DNA of 64,000 bases. Origin: Legionellales bacterium (GTDB lineage Bacteria > Pseudomonadota > Gammaproteobacteria > Berkiellales > Berkiellaceae). How positions within the stretch are numbered: the first letter of the stretch is position 1; the number at the start of each line of letters is the position of its first letter. Shown one piece after another: positions 63,701 through 64,000 of this stretch. The translations under genes were made by a program, and so were the position numbers. The stretch lies in contig PANA01000005.1 of the NCBI GenBank assembly GCA_002708265.1, positions 397,626 through 461,625 on the forward strand. The letters run 5' to 3'. The notes below the pieces were generated by a model, which saw nothing but the letters and a program-made list of their open reading frames with translations, did no database searches and had not been told where the DNA came from.

Positions 63701-64000
63701 TTCGTGAAAAAGCCATCAGTCAATTAGAAGCCGTTGCGCCTGAAAGTGATGAACTGGCATATTTTAAAGAATTAGATACCATTTCATCTATTGATACAGA
63801 GGGTCTAGAATATGATCTTGACTCAGGGTACCGTACTCCTGAAAGCAACCTTGGTGATGGGTATATTTATGCCTATAAGAGTGAAGTACCTACTTCATCA
63901 CCTGATGCATATCAAGAACTCAAAGATGAGCTACTTTCGCTCGAATTGGCTGCTAATGATATGCATAACGTCTATGAAATAACTTTGGCTCACTTCAATG
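60760..64000 (+). CDS. Giant coiled-coil protein, candidate host-directed (partial, runs off right edge)
   Basis: Open from ATG 60760 (AGGTGA upstream) to the window edge: at least 1080 residues. Residues 1-165 look like a small folded N-terminal region. From about 180 to 940 the sequence is nearly continuous heptad coiled coil, rich in Glu, Ala, Leu, Gln and Lys, with a hydrophobic break at about 545-565 (MMVAGIQLGMQG). After about 1000 it becomes less regular and Tyr-rich (GYRTPES, GYIYAYK). No signal peptide is present. Similar long coils occur in Legionella and Coxiella effectors and in eukaryotic tethers; a structural SMC-like role is less likely because no Walker motifs are seen. Confidence 0.6.
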   Translation, partial: MGYNEQLSTAWDCFEGALEQMGSGVSEQLFAADNDDGILGPIFDTVDLQALPGYDEAEVAARFRVLGLKAHDVYKSNPEKYSDVPAPKSEADLIELIGDPTFDAEAYLETTLALAIKEQMSSTPEKRRALITNAVRLNPDLLVDLQQEAIKLSEANLNQNDPVRIATVGAFKTLANMKALQDEMDALQQNNHSVQHAIAEREEYKRELEAEMENLLAAEEENIEARTELASLKKERDTLKRKIAAIETDLRQLEDVSDALTQSQSQLKQKEKELETAQADIKLITDRLTRRDDDMASLEAEKERLASSFREELIAVQDEHTEKLAKTQEALETAQHEITSRKAAHEELAAKFQPLIDRVDELNAALEEARAANQSTVDMQDQLTALSEALGTEREKVKRLEGEVSNLQAGLSTEKEKLEKERAQYVAQSGDATQRLSALTDELKAARAELEAMVKAKGTSANEYTDLQTKYESLLTVKTALQNKVEYLNAAAEAAQDKITKLEAKVAELETEVQTLKENPQATPEDISRLENKLLGYQAMMVAGIQLGMQGIETIKHSAQNALLALETKLESLRTLNAQGPEYASAEAEHQALKAAISDIEQKKEAYLTANQRLNSEYTSESDDLAALQTLQANLATATSSLISSTKALGKLINTRLNSTVYLEDELNTLRDERVKMTAELEAARHELDSLEDAHLKLQKDYAKVQEMREAAEEANEALESEVAQLSGTVEALETDNAAQIKEIQALQRERDDSFSAIENYFGENSNLAIEIQRLKKMLLESTTALSETRDTLAAESARADAAVTEAVDATRRAEEVQKHLSSTSDELTSVRTELSEVLSRKEQLEQVVAEQGQTITAQNQKITDLSDENKALLERAISAEENANKLLAQLQALKDSIPQIKRRALISGIYTSYEATLSELRERIDSIKKEVNARLDKFLESNDVHDLENASITPEYLQLLNAYVSTAKIYNEVVDAYNAIREKAISQLEAVAPESDELAYFKELDTISSIDTEGLEYDLDSGYRTPESNLGDGYIYAYKSEVPTSSPDAYQELKDELLSLELAANDMHNVYEITLAHFN

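Noticed and set aside
1..64000. CRISPR arrays, insertion sequences, prophage genes or rRNA
   Set aside because: No regularly spaced repeats, transposase or integrase motifs, phage structural genes or rRNA sequence were seen on either strand.

Overview
The window looks like a piece of a gammaproteobacterial chromosome of moderate, somewhat AT-leaning base composition. Cell-wall, amino-acid-catabolic and electron-transfer housekeeping genes alternate with large unrecognised proteins of the kind typical of intracellular, host-associated bacteria such as Legionellales or Coxiella-like organisms. That placement is an inference. It rests on the rodA-mltB-rlpA-dacA-dat gene order, ETF/ETF-quinone oxidoreductase coupled to leucine catabolism, and many proteins with eukaryote-directed features (tyrosine motifs, mitochondrial-presequence-like N-termini, a GT32/GT44-like glycosyltransferase, a MICAL-like flavoprotein, a very long coiled coil, acidic C-terminal tails like Dot/Icm signals). 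No secretion-system gene lies in the window, so secretion is not shown.

Layout. 1-2967 (-): a partial tyrosine-motif-rich protein running off the left edge. 3137-8064 (+): peptidoglycan operon rodA, mltB, rlpA, dacA and a D-amino-acid transaminase. 8107-10341: MICAL-like monooxygenase, Dps and a small membrane protein. 10419-17725: a 901-residue unknown with an internal repeat, an APH-fold protein lacking its catalytic residues, a GNAT, the glycosyltransferase, a methyltransferase and an SDR. 17722-20120 (-): the SxtJ / DUF5989 / carbamoyltransferase trio with a good promoter. 20267-24892: renalase-like flavoprotein, GNAT, a class D beta-lactamase homologue without its catalytic residues, and two probable accessory proteins. 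25024-30456: a stress and detoxification block with AlkD, AraC-GyrI, GyrI, two GNATs, Ogt, MarR, SRPBCC, DUF2256 and GFA. 30480-34837: exported methyltransferase, P-loop kinase, tRNA-Ser(GGA), ABC-2 exporter, small exported peptide and DoxX.

34879-50126 is a nearly complete branched-chain amino-acid degradation locus. Leucine dehydrogenase and the E1a-E1b-E2 oxo-acid dehydrogenase (no E3 here) feed isovaleryl-CoA dehydrogenase, methylcrotonyl-CoA carboxylase, methylglutaconyl-CoA hydratase, HMG-CoA lyase, succinyl-CoA:3-oxoacid CoA-transferase and thiolase. A second acyl-CoA dehydrogenase and an HSD10-type dehydrogenase probably serve the isoleucine/valine branches. The matching electron acceptors, ETF alpha/beta and ETF-QO, lie at 57213-60612.

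Between these metabolic blocks sits an accessory island (50193-55301). It holds two tandem paralogues with mitochondrial-presequence-like N-termini, a three-gene operon of unknowns and two more unknowns. Thymidine kinase and an aromatic amino-acid permease follow it. From 60760 to the right edge runs a coiled-coil protein of more than 1080 residues. The most interesting parts are the tyrosine-motif protein, the candidate glycosyltransferase and the paired presequence-bearing paralogues: together they suggest an undescribed set of host-directed proteins.
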